Assembly (NCBI GenBank): GCA_946894095.1 | Contig: OX335660.1 | Location: 563,001 to 627,000 of the forward strand | Origin: Incurvaria masculella | Taxonomy: Eukaryota > Arthropoda > Insecta > Lepidoptera > Incurvariidae | Direction: 5' to 3' | DNA: 64,000 bases | Shown here: piece after piece, positions 44,335-54,904 of the stretch | How the letters are laid out: each line of letters opens with the position of its first letter | Position numbering within the stretch: position 1 is the stretch's first letter | Translations under genes and position numbers: made by a program | The notes under the pieces: model-generated | The model's database searches: none | What the model saw: only the letters and a program-made list of their open reading frames with translations | Told to the model about the DNA's origin: nothing

Positions 44335-44575
44335 CAACATATATAATGTTCTTTATGAGCAGTGGTCTCCCAACGACTGTTAACTAAGTAGTTTGTAAGT
44401 ATCAATGAAAAAAAATACAAAACGAGAAACCTGGCGTAGTTTCTTGTCGTGTCTTCTTTTACGCCAGAAGTAATCGAACCGTCAGAAAAATAAATAAAAA
44501 CCAATCCGAGTGTGTAATTTACATCTAATGGACGAAATAAATAAACTGAAACTGATATTGAATTACTTGTTAGGT
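44335..44575 (-). repeat. Family F repeat, copy 2
   Basis: Best-preserved copy. On the minus strand a frame reads LGLVFIYFSDGSITSG then TTRNYARFLVL, matching SGEEYPTRNFARLVV at copy 3 and F-x-DGSIT at copy 1. Shared nucleotide blocks include CTCGGATT, TTTTTCTGACGGTTCGATTA, CTTCTGGCG and GACAAGAAACT. Confidence 0.65.
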
Positions 44576-45232
44576 ACACAGGTTAAGCAGATATTTCATA
44601 AGATTATTTTTATTTCATATCCCAGCCGTAAGACCACTTCACAGTTTCCCACGACACATTATTATTTTTTTCATACGGTAACACGATAGGTGTCACCCAG
44701 CCGAGTGACCGGCAAGTGGGATGTGGGATGGCCATTACTAACTCGTTACGAACACTATTTTGGTAGTTAGTTAATTACGTTTTAATACGCGAGAAGGTTT
44801 TGCGTGAGGTCATACTTCGACGCCATGTGAGGACAATGGATCCATTTCGTGACCTAGAAGCCAAAGCAATTATACAGGATGTAACGGCACGCAGTGTCGT
44901 AACTTTAGGAAATTATTTTTTACTTACAAAATCATTTGGATGTCATATTGCTTGCTTGCTTGCGAGCAACGTTAGTATTTGTTTAAATATATTGGTCAAA
45001 TCAATACAAGAGCAAACCCACTGGTTTGCCTGGCGGCATTAGGAGGATTCCAACGAGACGTAAGCACATAAGAACTGTGCAGTAACCCCGCCATGTTTTT
45101 TTTTTCGCTGGGTGAATTATTAAATCTGACTTTTAGTTGCATTTTGTACTGGTTTTGTTTAATAACACGTGGTTTAATCACGTTGGTTAGCATGGTACGA
45201 AATGCAACTAAGCGTTAGACACATTATTTAAT
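44576..45232. other. Unassigned DNA
   Basis: No repeat or domain recognised; an 80-codon frame (44800-45042) is unremarkable. Confidence 0.35.
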
Positions 45233-45560
45233 GGCGTACGCCAGAGCCTAAGGTGCCAGACGATGCCCATGGGTTTTCGAACATTCAGGGGGGCTGCGAA
45301 AACCATACCGGCCGGCCAGGTGCTTCTTCACAGCACGTTTTTTGGGGGAAATACCTGGGAAGGGAGGTCATTCCATTGTTTACCAATCTTATAGATATAT
45401 AATCTAGAGGATCGGTGGGTTCTTATTTTTTGAATGTCGACTGTAAATTTGTGCATTTTCTCCCTGTTCCTTCCTTTTTCAACGTCGACTGTTTCTGCAT
45501 TTTCCGCGTTGAGCGAAAGTATTAGGGTTCGTGAGAGGCAAAGTATCATAACTATTTATA
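45233..45560 (-). pseudogene. Family C: non-LTR RT C-terminus plus 3' end, minus
   Basis: The minus-strand frame contains RTHRSSRLYIYKIGKQWNDL PSQVFPPK, the W-N-x-LP-x-x-VFP block found at the C-terminus of CR1/jockey-type RT proteins. Downstream come the GCCGGCCGGTATGG and GGCTCTGGCGTACGCCAT phrases of the family's 3' end. The RT core is absent; a 5'-truncated copy. Confidence 0.75.
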
Positions 45561-45894
45561 TAACAAAACAAAGTAATTGTATTTTGAAAATAAGCACACT
45601 TTTGCTAGCCTAGGTACATTTGATGAATTTCTTTTGACGTTTTTAAAATATTATTAAATGGCTTTGTCATAGAATATGAAAGCTTACAAAATAACAATGC
45701 AGGATTTCTCTTGTTTTACCCGATTACAATTATTCTGTGCCGAAGGGCCCAAGTAACCATGGGATGCGTTCAAGCTCGCTGCGCGCGCATGCTAGGTCTA
45801 TGGTTCATAGTGTATGTACTGCGCTCACACATCTTGATACCAAGGTAAGGCGACGTCTATAGAAAGTCAATAAATATGTTGCGCAAACTGAACA
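45561..45894. other. Unassigned DNA
   Basis: Nothing recognised. Confidence 0.3.
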
Positions 45895-46068
45895 CTGAGG
45901 CTAAGATAAATGGTCGTAACAGAAACTAAGACGAACGAAAAGTAGTACTTTGTGACGTCACTTTGCAATACTTTGAGATTTCGTTCTTACAAAATGTGTC
46001 AAAGTGACGTCACAAAGTACTACTTTTCGTTAGTCTTAGTTTCGCTTACGACTATTTATTTCAGCCTG
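45895..46068. mobile_element. Family G fold-back MITE, copy 1
   Basis: Near-perfect long inverted repeat: CTGAGGCTAAGATAAATGGT CGTAAC...GACGAACGAAAAGTAGTACT TTGTGACGTCACTTTG on the left, its reverse complement on the right, arms of about 75 bp around a loop of about 30 bp. No coding capacity. Related copies at 48002 and 48656. Confidence 0.92.
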
Positions 46069-46733
46069 AATTTGTGTAAGCATCTAAATTAGAAGCTTAA
46101 CGTTTGATTCCCATTCGCGTCTAAGCTTTCGAATTAGGTTATTCGGATGGCATACTTATGTGTTTAATGATATCATAGTCCGTCAGATAATATAATAATG
46201 TCGTGTCTGACTTATGAAGGGTGGCCAATAGATGACAGTCGAGATCATTTAAATATTTCCTTTTATTGGAGGCGTTATATTTTAGGTTAAGGTGATTAAG
46301 TATGTGACTTGAGTTTGTCACGAGTGACATTTTATGAAGTCTCAAAACACGAGGTTCTTTTTTTGCAAGCCAAATTATTAAATTGTTCCAACTGTGTAGT
46401 TTTCCTATTTAAAAGAAACTATACAGCAGACAGAACAGTTATTTGATATGGTAAAGAGGTAAAATAAACTTACTTACATGTAATTTGATCTATTGAAATA
46501 GTACATCTCAACCCCGCATTTTTCGAGCGCTGATGGCACCCTGGTGTCAACGCTGTGATAATTAGCAGATTCTTAGTGATGCGTAATTTATAAAATGCTG
46601 TTAGCGATTGACAATGCGATGTCTGTCATATTCATTTAAATAAAATATTATGTATACTCACACTAATTAAAATATCGATTACAAAACACAACACAAGGAC
46701 CAGTTACTATTATAATAGACCACATTACTATCG
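46069..46733. other. Unassigned AT-rich DNA
   Basis: A 68-codon minus-strand frame (46139-46345) has no domain. No repeat seen. Confidence 0.35.
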
Positions 46734-46858
46734 CCCGGTTCCACCACCTCCAGCTACAAAAATCCCAAAGTTATCTTTCGGTTTCATCATACAAATATGC
46801 AATGTAGCCGAAAGTTAACTAATGGATTTCAGGTAACTGGAGGTGGTGAAAACAGGGG
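46734..46858. mobile_element. Short fold-back MITE, 125 bp
   Basis: CCCGGTTCCACCACCTCCAG CTAC...AAAGTTATCTTTCGG pairs with CCGAAAGTTAACT...GTAACTGGAGGTGGTGAAAAC AGGG. Arms about 48 bp with a few mismatches and a loop of about 25 bp. Different sequence from family G. Confidence 0.85.
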
Positions 46859-48001
46859 TATACGAACTAAAAGTTAATTGACCTTATTCTGACTGATAAG
46901 AACGGATCTTTTACTATAGCGTCCAACATTTTCATTGGATAAACCCGATTTTGAACAATTCGATTAAATTAGGCAGTTTCTACACATACTAAACGTATTC
47001 AATAAAAAACTAAATAAATTTAAAAGTTAACAAATCCACTCCTCGTATACATAGTTCCCACAGTGTGAATAAAATAATTAGTGCAGCAATGGTTTTGACT
47101 GTAATGTGATCTAAGAATTTATTTTTAATGAATACGCAAGCAATTGCTAAAACTTAAAGAAATTGATTGATTCAACCCTGAACACTGCTTTTAATTTTTT
47201 GTAACATGTTTGTTGTTTATTTTGTGGTAACGTACTTATTTCTAAAAGTATCCCGTCCTTTCTCGTCGTAACTCCAATTAATTTGTTATCTCAACAACCC
47301 ACGAGAAAGAACTTTTCGGGTAATATGGGATTATACGGGCTTTCTCCGCATAAAAACTTCCTAAACCTGCGCCGCCGTTTCTACTTAATCGCTCCGCAGC
47401 CTGTTTATCGTTCATCCGAATTTAAAGCGCTCACGAAATTAACTTTGCACCAACAAAGGCAGTTAGGCCCGTAATATTACAAAGCAACGTAACAGTATTT
47501 AAAATCGCAAAAAAGTTATGCCACGAGGCGCAGGTAGACAGCGCGCTTCCCGAGGTATAGCTAAGGAGTCGTAAGTAGGCAACTGATTTCTGCCAAACGA
47601 ATTATTTTTTTCCGTCGCGATAAAGGCGTTCAACATTTGGTTCGTCGAGTTTTTTTTTACTTTCAACATGGTCAGTATCATTTATTATTAATTGTTAAAA
47701 AAATATCGATGTAGTATTTCTGCTCAATGTTTGAATGGGACATTGAATGGGGCAAAAAAGATTTTAAATAATATTTTATTTTTATTTTGTTTGTTTTTAA
47801 TTCCTGTTAAAATTTTGTAATATTTATTTTAATCACATGGTGACATCAGGTCGAAGTGAAATTGATCAAACTTCATTGACAACACAATAAATGATCGAGC
47901 GAGCGAAACGAGCGAATGTCTGTTAACACTCACCGTTGTAAGTGTGACAACCAATTATGTGCAGTGACGGTGTAACTAAAAAACTTGAAACGAGCGAAAT
48001 T
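46859..48001. other. Unassigned AT-rich DNA
   Basis: A 63-codon frame at 47283-47474 and a minus-strand frame at 47499-47681 lack domains. No repeat seen. Confidence 0.35.
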
Positions 48002-48128
48002 CTGAGGCTGAGGTAAATAGTCGTAACAGAAACTAAGACTAACGAAAAGAAGTACTTTGTGACGTTAATTTGCATTACTTTGAGATTGCGTCACAAAGTA
48101 CTACTTTCCGAGTACTAATCAGCCTGAG
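48002..48128. mobile_element. Family G fold-back MITE, copy 2 (shortened)
   Basis: CTGAGGCTGAGGTAAATAGT CGTAACAGAAACTAAGACTA on the left; right arm GTCACAAAGTACTACTTTCC then CAGCCTGAG. The right arm has lost about 40 bp relative to copy 1. Confidence 0.88.
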
Positions 48129-48655
48129 TCTACTTGAACAGTACAGCGTTTGTGTGTAGGTACGTATGTATGCATGTTTTTCCGATAAAGTATCGTTGAT
48201 CAGAACGGCATTTAATTCAGTAGGCGGGTATGCGATACCAATGGAATGTTTAGGTTCGAACATGAGCCAAATCGGTGAAGGGGTTGTAAGAGGGGGGCGA
48301 AAAAACTAGATGACGTTACGTCAAACCCAGATTTTATGATTTAAGGCTATAATTCCCATAACAGTAACATTGAAATTAGGTATAATTTTACTTGAACCCG
48401 TACGTACCATATTATACCAGAACTTCCATACTTACCAAACATACATATTCATTAGGTACGTAGGTACCTTTTCTTATATCAGTCGCGAGGTAACTAAAAA
48501 GTAAAATAATGAACATAGAACCTTAAAATGGTCTTACAAGCTTAAAGCGCGAAATAATACTACACTATTTATAATATCCACGTCTTTAGCTCATAGACTC
48601 CAAGCTTTAAACATTTTTGTAGTATAGAGATTTTTAAAGTTTCCAATTAGGTACA
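48129..48655. other. Unassigned AT-rich DNA
   Basis: Nothing recognised. Confidence 0.35.
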
Positions 48656-48818
48656 GTCTGGCTGAGATAAATAGTCGTACTCGAAACTAAAACCAACTAA
48701 AAGAAGTAGTTGCTTACTTCAATTTGAAACATTTTGAAAATGTCACTTATGACCCTTGTGTTATTGTTACTTTTGGTTAGTCTTAGTTTCTGTTACTATT
48801 ATTTATCTCAATCTGTCT
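48656..48818. mobile_element. Family G fold-back MITE, copy 3 (diverged)
   Basis: GGCTGAGATAAATAGTCGTA on the left and GTTAGTCTTAGTTTCTGTTA CTATTATTTATCTCA on the right. The interior differs more than in copies 1 and 2, so this is an older or different subfamily member. Confidence 0.82.
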
Positions 48819-49199
48819 ATTATTGCGTCTAGATGGCGTCTAGTCACTCTTTTGACTCGCATCGCAACCACTATTACGTACCTACACTGTACCTATCTAG
48901 TTACGAACTGATACATACCTACTTAATGTTAATGTTATTTTTAGGATATATCTATTTCCTTTCTTCTTATGTCACTTACTTAGGAAATATAGTAAACATT
49001 AGCAATAACAGTAACGTTAACCAGAGATGGTTCAATCCAGTCTTTCTTATTCTCCGGTAAGGTTCATGCAATTTCGTGTCGTTACACTGAAAAGAAAAAG
49101 AATTCCTATGCCTATCCTCCAAGGTCGACTATAACAGCAAGAGCTTACAAATTCGTACAAAATTTAATTCATTTTTACCGACCATAGTTTTAAGATGCA
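48819..49199. other. Unassigned DNA upstream of the GC-rich promoter-like region
   Basis: A 75-codon frame (48833-49060) shows no domain. Confidence 0.35.
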
Positions 49200-49540
49200 A
49201 CTCGGCGCGCCAACTTACAACAGCTAGCTCTAGTGTAGCGTGCTCCCCCCACCACCGCAGTGAAGTTGTCACAGACTGCGAGCGAGAGAACGAGCCGCGC
49301 CGCGTCGTTCGCTTGAGCGAGCGCGCGAGTGCAACGCGGCGACTCGAGGCGACTTCACGTGCGTGCGTGCGCCGACCGCCCGCCACCGCCATCGTTCGTG
49401 TCGTGAAACAATAACAATGCGATTCCGAATTGGAAACACAAAACTACTGCCAGTTTAGACTTTAGGCACGTACGGCGGATTACTGGAAACGGGCGAAGCA
49501 AATTCAAAGGGAAACAAAAGTTTTCATTCGCGTGTTCGGT
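49200..49540 (+). promoter_or_regulatory. GC- and CpG-rich promoter-like region of a putative host gene
   Basis: From about 49200 to 49400 the sequence is rich in CG, GAGCGAG and CGCGCG motifs, unlike the AT-rich surroundings, and no repeat family matches it. It ends shortly before a TCAGTT initiator-like hexamer at 49541. No clear TATA box was seen. Opposing Arg/Ser-rich frames are composition artefacts. Confidence 0.5.
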
Positions 49541-49977
49541 TCAGTTGAAAGTCGGCGCGTGCGTCCCGACGAGTATTCACTACGATTGCATCGCCTGTGG
49601 AATAATTCTAGTGATTTGTGTAAATACAATCGATAATCGACTTCTCGACATTGAAAAAACGACTTTCAAAGTGAAATTATCGACTCAATCGACCGCTACA
49701 GTCATACAGTGCGACGACAGATTTATCTGTCAATACCTACGGAAGAAAAGCTAGTGTAGTGCGAATTTTCATTGGAAATAAGATTGGAGTGGGCAAGTAA
49801 AATAAAATAGCCACATTCTTGGTGAATCACTGCTGTGGCCGAGACGCGGCGTCTGTGTGTGAGTCGTGTGTGTGTGAAGTAACAGTTGTTTGTTTATTTG
49901 TGTGAGTACATTTGGTACGGAGTTTTTTACCTGCAGCACTGGATTACTTCACTCGCGGGTCTATTGGATGATTCAAG
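49541..49977 (+). other. Putative 5' UTR first exon of a host gene, with start codon at the splice donor
   Basis: Starting at the initiator-like TCAGTT, no ATG occurs for about 425 bases. The first one is ATG at 49968-49970, reading ATG ATT CAA G and then GTAAGC (49978-49983), a consensus 5' splice site. An ATG-free leader of this length is unlikely by chance at this base composition and is typical of selected 5' UTRs. If right, the protein begins Met-Ile-Gln and the rest lies beyond an intron longer than 14 kb. A TTG-started 69-codon frame inside is not considered real. Which gene it belongs to cannot be told. Confidence 0.5.
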
Positions 49978-50549
49978 GTAAGCTATCCGTGTTATATTTA
50001 ACAGCTGCCTTTAGCGACTACGCCGAGCTTGTTGCCTCTAGTTTTAAACACGTCGGTGATGGTTGTTAGTAAGCTGAAGTAGCCCTTATTTCTAAAGCAA
50101 CAAGAAGTGTGGGTAACACGTTGTGTCAAACTAGACAGCCGTGAACCGTCTTTCAACCGCCAGGTGTTCAGCCGGTGGCACACACGTGAAGTTGGTTGCG
50201 TGCGGTCTCGCCGGAGAGATTGCCATGACGACAAACCTGTTTGATAGGGCAATTCCCTCCCCGTTTCACCCGCGTTTCACGGCGCGCGGGGGAGACCGCG
50301 GCGTGCGAGCGAATTCTCCCTTCGATGATTTTACCGGGAACGGACATTCTACATTCCACGAGATGTGCTACAGATGTGCTATGATGTCGGTAATGAAATT
50401 TCTAGGGGCGGAATAGGTAGCTACCTACCTAATCCGGTATAAACGGGAGGGTTGTGGAGGGTTATAGGATTTGTCCACTTTCTGCCACGTTTTGCGAAAA
50501 TTGTTTACTGTCATGGCGCTGTGGGTGGGTATTTCCCCCAAATTACGAC
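49978..50549 (+). other. Start of the putative first intron; GC-rich patch at 50140-50300
   Basis: Begins with GTAAGC. The patch at 50140-50300 (CCGGTGGCACACACGTGAAG, GGCGCGCGGGGGAGACCGCG) is GC-rich without a domain or repeat match and may be an intronic regulatory element. Confidence 0.35.
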
Positions 50550-50672
50550 CTGGGGTCCTTCAAACGCGGTGTGAAGAAGCACCTGGCCGGCCCCCCTGAA
50601 TGTTCGAAAACCCGTCGGCGTCGTCGGGCACCTTTAGGTCCTGGCGTACGCCATATGCCGCGCTTAACATGA
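50550..50672 (+). pseudogene. Family C: C-terminal codons and 3' end of a non-LTR element
   Basis: A frame reads FPPNYDLGSFKRGVKKHLAG, the usual end of these RT proteins (VFP...F+..V+KHL). It continues through CCTTTAGGTCCTGGCGTACG to CCATATGCCGCGCTTAAC. A family B copy begins six bases after the end. Confidence 0.78.
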
Positions 50673-50677
50673 AAAAA

Positions 50678-50945
50678 CCGGCCAAATGCGAGTCGGACTC
50701 GCACACGAAGGGTTCCGTACCATCGCACAAGATATAACACGACAAATCCATGTTTTTTTTTAATTTTTTTTTAATTTACCTATTTGTTATAGCAGCAAAA
50801 TAAATAACCACTTTATGAAAATTTCCCTACCCATCACGGTTTATGAGATACAGCCCTGTCACAGACGGAAGGACGGACGGACGGAGAGCGCAGGCCTAGT
50901 AATGGGGTTCCGTTGGCACATTTTGGGTACGGAACCCTAAAAAAA
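50678..50945 (+). mobile_element. Family B repeat, copy 4 (+)
   Basis: CCGGCCAAATGCGAGTCGGA to GGGTACGGAACCCTAAAAAA, with a short GACG tract (50867-50886) and ATGAGATACAGCCCTGTCAC. The 5' flank is A-rich (GAAAAAA). Confidence 0.93.
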
Positions 50946-51061
50946 GGTTATTGTATTTACGGCGTAATGCCTAGTTTGGCCGCGTCCGCCATCTCATCAC
51001 TAAACAGCACTCGCACCCTAAATTGGGTTCATATTGGCATTAACTTATTCTGTGCGGTTAG

Positions 51062-51391
51062 CGCGGCATATGACGCAGGTACCCCAGGACCCCAACAGGT
51101 GCCTGACCACGCCCATGGGCTTTCGAACTTTTAAGGGAGGCTGCGAAATCCATGCCAGCCGGGCAGGTACTTATTGACACCATAATTGAAGGAACCCAGC
51201 TTGTACTTAGGAAATAGTACCTCGGCAGGGATTGTATTCCATAGTTTACCGACCCTACCAATAAAAGACCTGGAGGATCGGTCGGTTCTGATTTTTGAAA
51301 ACTTGACAGTGAATGGGTGCAGTTATTTCCTGCCCGCTGAAAAAGCGGCGTAAGCGTAACTACCTGGAATATTTGGGCTCCAAAGCAAAAA
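51062..51391 (-). pseudogene. Family C: non-LTR RT C-terminus plus 3' end, minus
   Basis: Same structure as 45233-45560. The minus-strand frame has QKSEPTDPPGLLLVGSVNYG IQSLP, a decayed R-W/Y-N/G-x-LP block, then the CCTGCCCGGCTGGCATGG and GTCCTGGGGTACCTGCGTC phrases. RT core absent. It abuts family B copy 5. Confidence 0.72.
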
Positions 51392-51392
51392 G

Positions 51393-51658
51393 CCGGCCAA
51401 GTGCGAGTCGGACTCGCACACGAAGGGTTCCGAACAAGATTTAACACAAAAAAATCACTATTTTTGTATTCCCTGTAATTTTTATATTTTTTTAATTATA
51501 CCTATTTGTTGTTACCTATAGCGGCAAAATTAATACATCATCTGTGAAATCTTCAGCTACCTATCTATTACGGGTCATAAGATATAGCTCTGTGACAGAC
51601 GGACGGACAGCGGAGGCTTAGTAATAGGGTTCCGTTTGATACCCTTTGGGTACGGAAA
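51393..51658 (+). mobile_element. Family B repeat, copy 5 (+)
   Basis: CCGGCCAAGTGCGAGTCGGA, TATAGCGGCAAAATTAATAC, CATAAGATATAGCTCTGTGA, GACGGACGGACAG and CCCTTTGGGTACGGAA. Only three GACG units. Confidence 0.93.
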
Positions 51659-51872
51659 GACCAGCCTATTTGGGCTCAATATCAATCAATCAATTCAAAA
51701 CAATATTACACTTTCATACTATTATACTTATAAAGAGCTTAGTTATTTATACTAAAAAAAATTATTTTGGGCCCGATGCGGCCTTCTGGAATCAGGGACC
51801 CCATGAGATCGCATTGGTTCCATTGGCGTAGCTGCGCACTGGTGCGAAGGTAGAAAGGGGACGGAGGGACAG
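51659..51872. other. Unassigned spacer between inverted family B copies
   Basis: AT-rich, no feature. Confidence 0.3.
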
Positions 51873-52166
51873 CGTTCCGTACCCAAAGGGTGCCAACGGA
51901 ACCCTAATAGTATGCTTTCGCTGTCCTTCCGTCCGTCCGTCTGTCACAGGTCTGTATCTCATGAACCGTAATAGGTAGGCAGCTGTAATGTTCACAGAGC
52001 GTGTATTTATTTTGCCGCTATAACAACGAATAGGTCAAATAAAAAAAATATTAAAATTTAACGGGGGGTCTGTACAAAAAACGTGATTCTTTGGTGTTGT
52101 GACACCTCCTCAATATTCCGTGCTAACGAACCCTTCGTGTGCGAGTCCGACTCGCACTTGGCCAGT
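51873..52166 (-). mobile_element. Family B repeat, copy 6 (minus)
   Basis: GTTCCGTACCCAAAGGGTGC, CCTTCCGTCCGTCCGTCTGT, CTCATGAACCGTAATAGGTA, ending GAGTCCGACTCGCACTTGGC. Inverted relative to copy 5, 215 bp away. Confidence 0.93.
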
Positions 52167-52663
52167 TTTTTTTTACGGTACGCACGTCAGCGCATATTGT
52201 TTCGAACTTGCATGGAATCGTAGCAAGAATTGGAAATCAAACATAAACGTCAAACGCATGAAAAGTGTGTTCTGTGTTTGAATTCGTCCGTGGAAAACAG
52301 CCCCAGATGGAAAGCAAATTGGAAACGTTAGAACCCGCCTAGGGATGCATGCTTTTGAAACGAGAATCTTGGATTGGTCGTTATTCAAGACGCTGTGCTA
52401 TGCTCGGATATCAGAAAATGTTGGCTACGAAGGCGCATTGCAACAGTTTCAATCGATAGTCGATTCCCCTCCCGAGCCAAGTCAGCGGTGCGGGCCTGAT
52501 TAGATACCAGTCACTGATAGCGCGATAGTGGACTGCCATCTAAATGGGTGCGGTGTTTACCTACAAATATTGCGTGCGTGTCTGTCTGCAAATACGCTAG
52601 GCTAACGTGCATGAGAATATGAGGGAAATAGTGCATAATCCCCGTACGCCCGTCTTCCGTGTA
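52167..52663. other. Unassigned DNA
   Basis: Mixed composition, no repeat or domain recognised. Confidence 0.35.
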
Positions 52664-53066
52664 TTTTTTAATTCGACCTGACATGGATGGCTACACCCAC
52701 ACAACTACCGTTATGATATTAGCCCAATACACCACATTCCCGAAGGAATTAGGCGCCATGCCAGGATCTTCCCTTTATAAGCACGGCTACATTGAACTGG
52801 ATGGAAAACACGGACATTTTTCATTGCCGCTTCGACCATATTTTCATCCAATGCGATGGTACCAACCCGGGCGGGCTTAAACCCTACCACCTAGTAGGGG
52901 AAGGGGACCTATAGTTTTAGATGGATTCCGAACCATGTAGCAGTTCGCATTCGTGACTAAATGTGCTTATCAAACTCGGAAGAGAAAGACAGTGGTGCAT
53001 GTCCGAATTGAACCCAGGCCTCTGGTACGCTAGGCCAGTCCCCGCGCCACTAGGCTACGGCCGCTT
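52664..53066 (-). mobile_element. SINE-A, full-length copy (minus)
   Basis: T-rich start, TTCGACCTGACATGGATGGC, full body, and head ending CGCCACTAGGCTACGGCCGC. Very close to the 30159 copy. Confidence 0.93.
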
Positions 53067-53200
53067 CCAGGTCAAAAAAAATTGGTTTGATCTTACAAAA
53101 AAAGAAAGAAATTATTTATTGTGAAAATAACATTAAAAACTATACACAGAACAATAAAATCAAACAGCGAAATTGCACAAACGCAGAAATATATATTGAA

Positions 53201-53498
53201 TGTCTTTCTCTTCGATAAGTGCATTTCGTCACGAATGCGAGCTGCTCCATGGTTCAGAGTCCATCTAAAACTGTAGGTCCCGTTCCCCTACTAGGCGGTA
53301 GGGTTTGAGCCCGCCCGGGTTGGTACCATCGCATTGGATCAAAAGATGGTCGAAGCGGCAATGAAAAATTGTCCGTGTTTTCCATCCAGAAGGTCCTGGC
53401 ATGGCACCTATTTCCTTCGGGAATGTGGTGTATTGGGCTAATATCATAACGGTAGTTGTGTGGTATTAGCCATCCATGTCGGGTCGCATAAAAAAAAA
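53201..53498 (+). mobile_element. SINE-A, 5'-truncated copy (+)
   Basis: Begins within the body at TGTCTTTCTCTTCGATAAGT, so the tRNA head is missing, and ends CATGTCGGGTCGCAT plus A8-9. About 35 bp are deleted after CCATCCAG (53388). Inverted relative to the copy at 52664. Confidence 0.92.
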
Positions 53499-53894
53499 CG
53501 GCCACGTGTAAACCTTACTATGAGAATTATGTGCGGCCAGATGGAATAATCACGTGGGATGTAATTACTTATGCCATCGTGTCACGCGACGCAATTTACA
53601 AGGCTGACTGAAGAGTGACCCTCTTGGTCGTATTCGAGTTCTAAGAATACACAAGTGCATTTGGATAAATATAACTCAGATAAGGGCGGAGGGGTTCGCC
53701 CGGTTCAGAGATCGGACGACACGTACTTGTGAGTGTTGCTGGTATGTGTAGTAAGTAGAGCTCTACCATTTACGAGGGGTGTAAGAGCAGGGCCATGGTA
53801 TGTTAATTCGCCGGGCGAAAATCAAGTGAAAATGCAGGAGAGTGTTTAAATCGGACGTTTAGCTACATAACTGTCAAACGACGTTTTATTCAGC
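53499..53894. other. Unassigned DNA
   Basis: Nothing recognised. Confidence 0.35.
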
Positions 53895-54010
53895 CAAGTG
53901 AACTGAGTTTTACCCGTTGGCACACTACGAAATGCAACGAAACGTCACTTTTAATCATGCTTGCCTGTTCACCTGCTGTTCACCTGACGAGTTACCATGG
54001 TAATCCCCAG
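53895..54010. repeat. Family P short repeat, copy 1
   Basis: CAAGTGAACTGAGTTTTACC, GTTGGCACACTACGAAATGC, CCTGTTCACCTGCTGTTCACC and GAGTTACCATGGTAA. It matches 63121-63210 in the same order, with an extra 30 bp in the middle here. Confidence 0.8.
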
Positions 54011-54022
54011 GTCTGCTTCCTT

Positions 54023-54318
54023 TTTAGGGTTCCGTACCCAAAGGGTGAAAACGGATCCCTATCACTAAGCCTCCGCTGTCCGTCCGTCCGTCCGTCCGTC
54101 CGTCTGTCACAGAGCTGTATCTCATGAACCGTAACAGGTAGGAAGCTGAAATTTTCACAGATTATGTATTTATTTTGCCGCTATAACAACAAATAGGTAA
54201 AATTATAAAATAATAAAAAATAAAGGGGTCCAATACACAAAACGTGTTTTTTTTGTGGTAAATCTTGTACGATGGTACGGAACCCTTCGTGTGCGAGTCC
54301 AACTCGTACTTGGCCGGT
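54023..54318 (-). mobile_element. Family B repeat, copy 7 (minus)
   Basis: TTAGGGTTCCGTACCCAAAG, six CCGT units (about 54079-54103), CTCATGAACCGTAACAGGTA, ending CCAACTCGTACTTGGCCGG. The 3' outer flank is a T-run. Confidence 0.93.
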
Positions 54319-54352
54319 TTTTATCAATTATTATTATATTTTTTGGAGATGG

Positions 54353-54655
54353 GGTAGCTTTTCCATGGTTCGCTATCCATGTAAAACTGTAACTCCCCTT
54401 TCCGTACTAGGTCGGTATTAAGCCCGCCCAGCTTGGTACCATCGCATCAGATGAAAATATAGTCAAAATTGTCCGTGTTTTCCACCCATTTCACTTAGCC
54501 GTGCTCGTAAAGGGAAGGTCCTGGTGGCGTGTCACCTAATTCCTTAGGGAATTCGGTGTATTGGGCTAACATAATTGAACATTTTTTTTTATATCGATGG
54601 CTAACATCTTGGCTGTAGGTGTGGCATTAGCCATCCATGTCTAATGGATGGCTAA
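54353..54655 (+). mobile_element. SINE-A, diverged copy with a duplicated 3' end
   Basis: TTTTCCATGGTTCGCTATCC, TTGGTACCATCGCATCAGAT, CCGTGCTCGTAAAGGGAAGG and CCTTAGGGAATTCGGTGTAT, then ATGGCTAACATCTTGG and GGCATTAGCCATCCATGTC. An extra reversed GGATGGCTAATAAAC follows, so the 3' end is partly duplicated. No tRNA head. Confidence 0.8.
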
Positions 54656-54904
54656 TAAACAATAAAAAAATTAGAATAGGTTGTTTATTTAGATTTTCAC
54701 TGTTGTTCGACAAAATACTTAATATTTATGGATGTAGGTACAACGGAAAGAAGTAAAATTTTACATTGTATATCCGTAAATATTAAGTACTATGAGAATA
54801 GGTTAGAGCTATCCTCTCTCTTCTCTGCACTTGTTCCAGGAGACCATAATCACAAAATAAGTAATTCATAGTAAGACAACCGTCAGCGCCTTGCGGCCAG
54901 GCCC
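54656..54904. other. Unassigned AT-rich DNA
   Basis: Nothing recognised. Confidence 0.3.
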
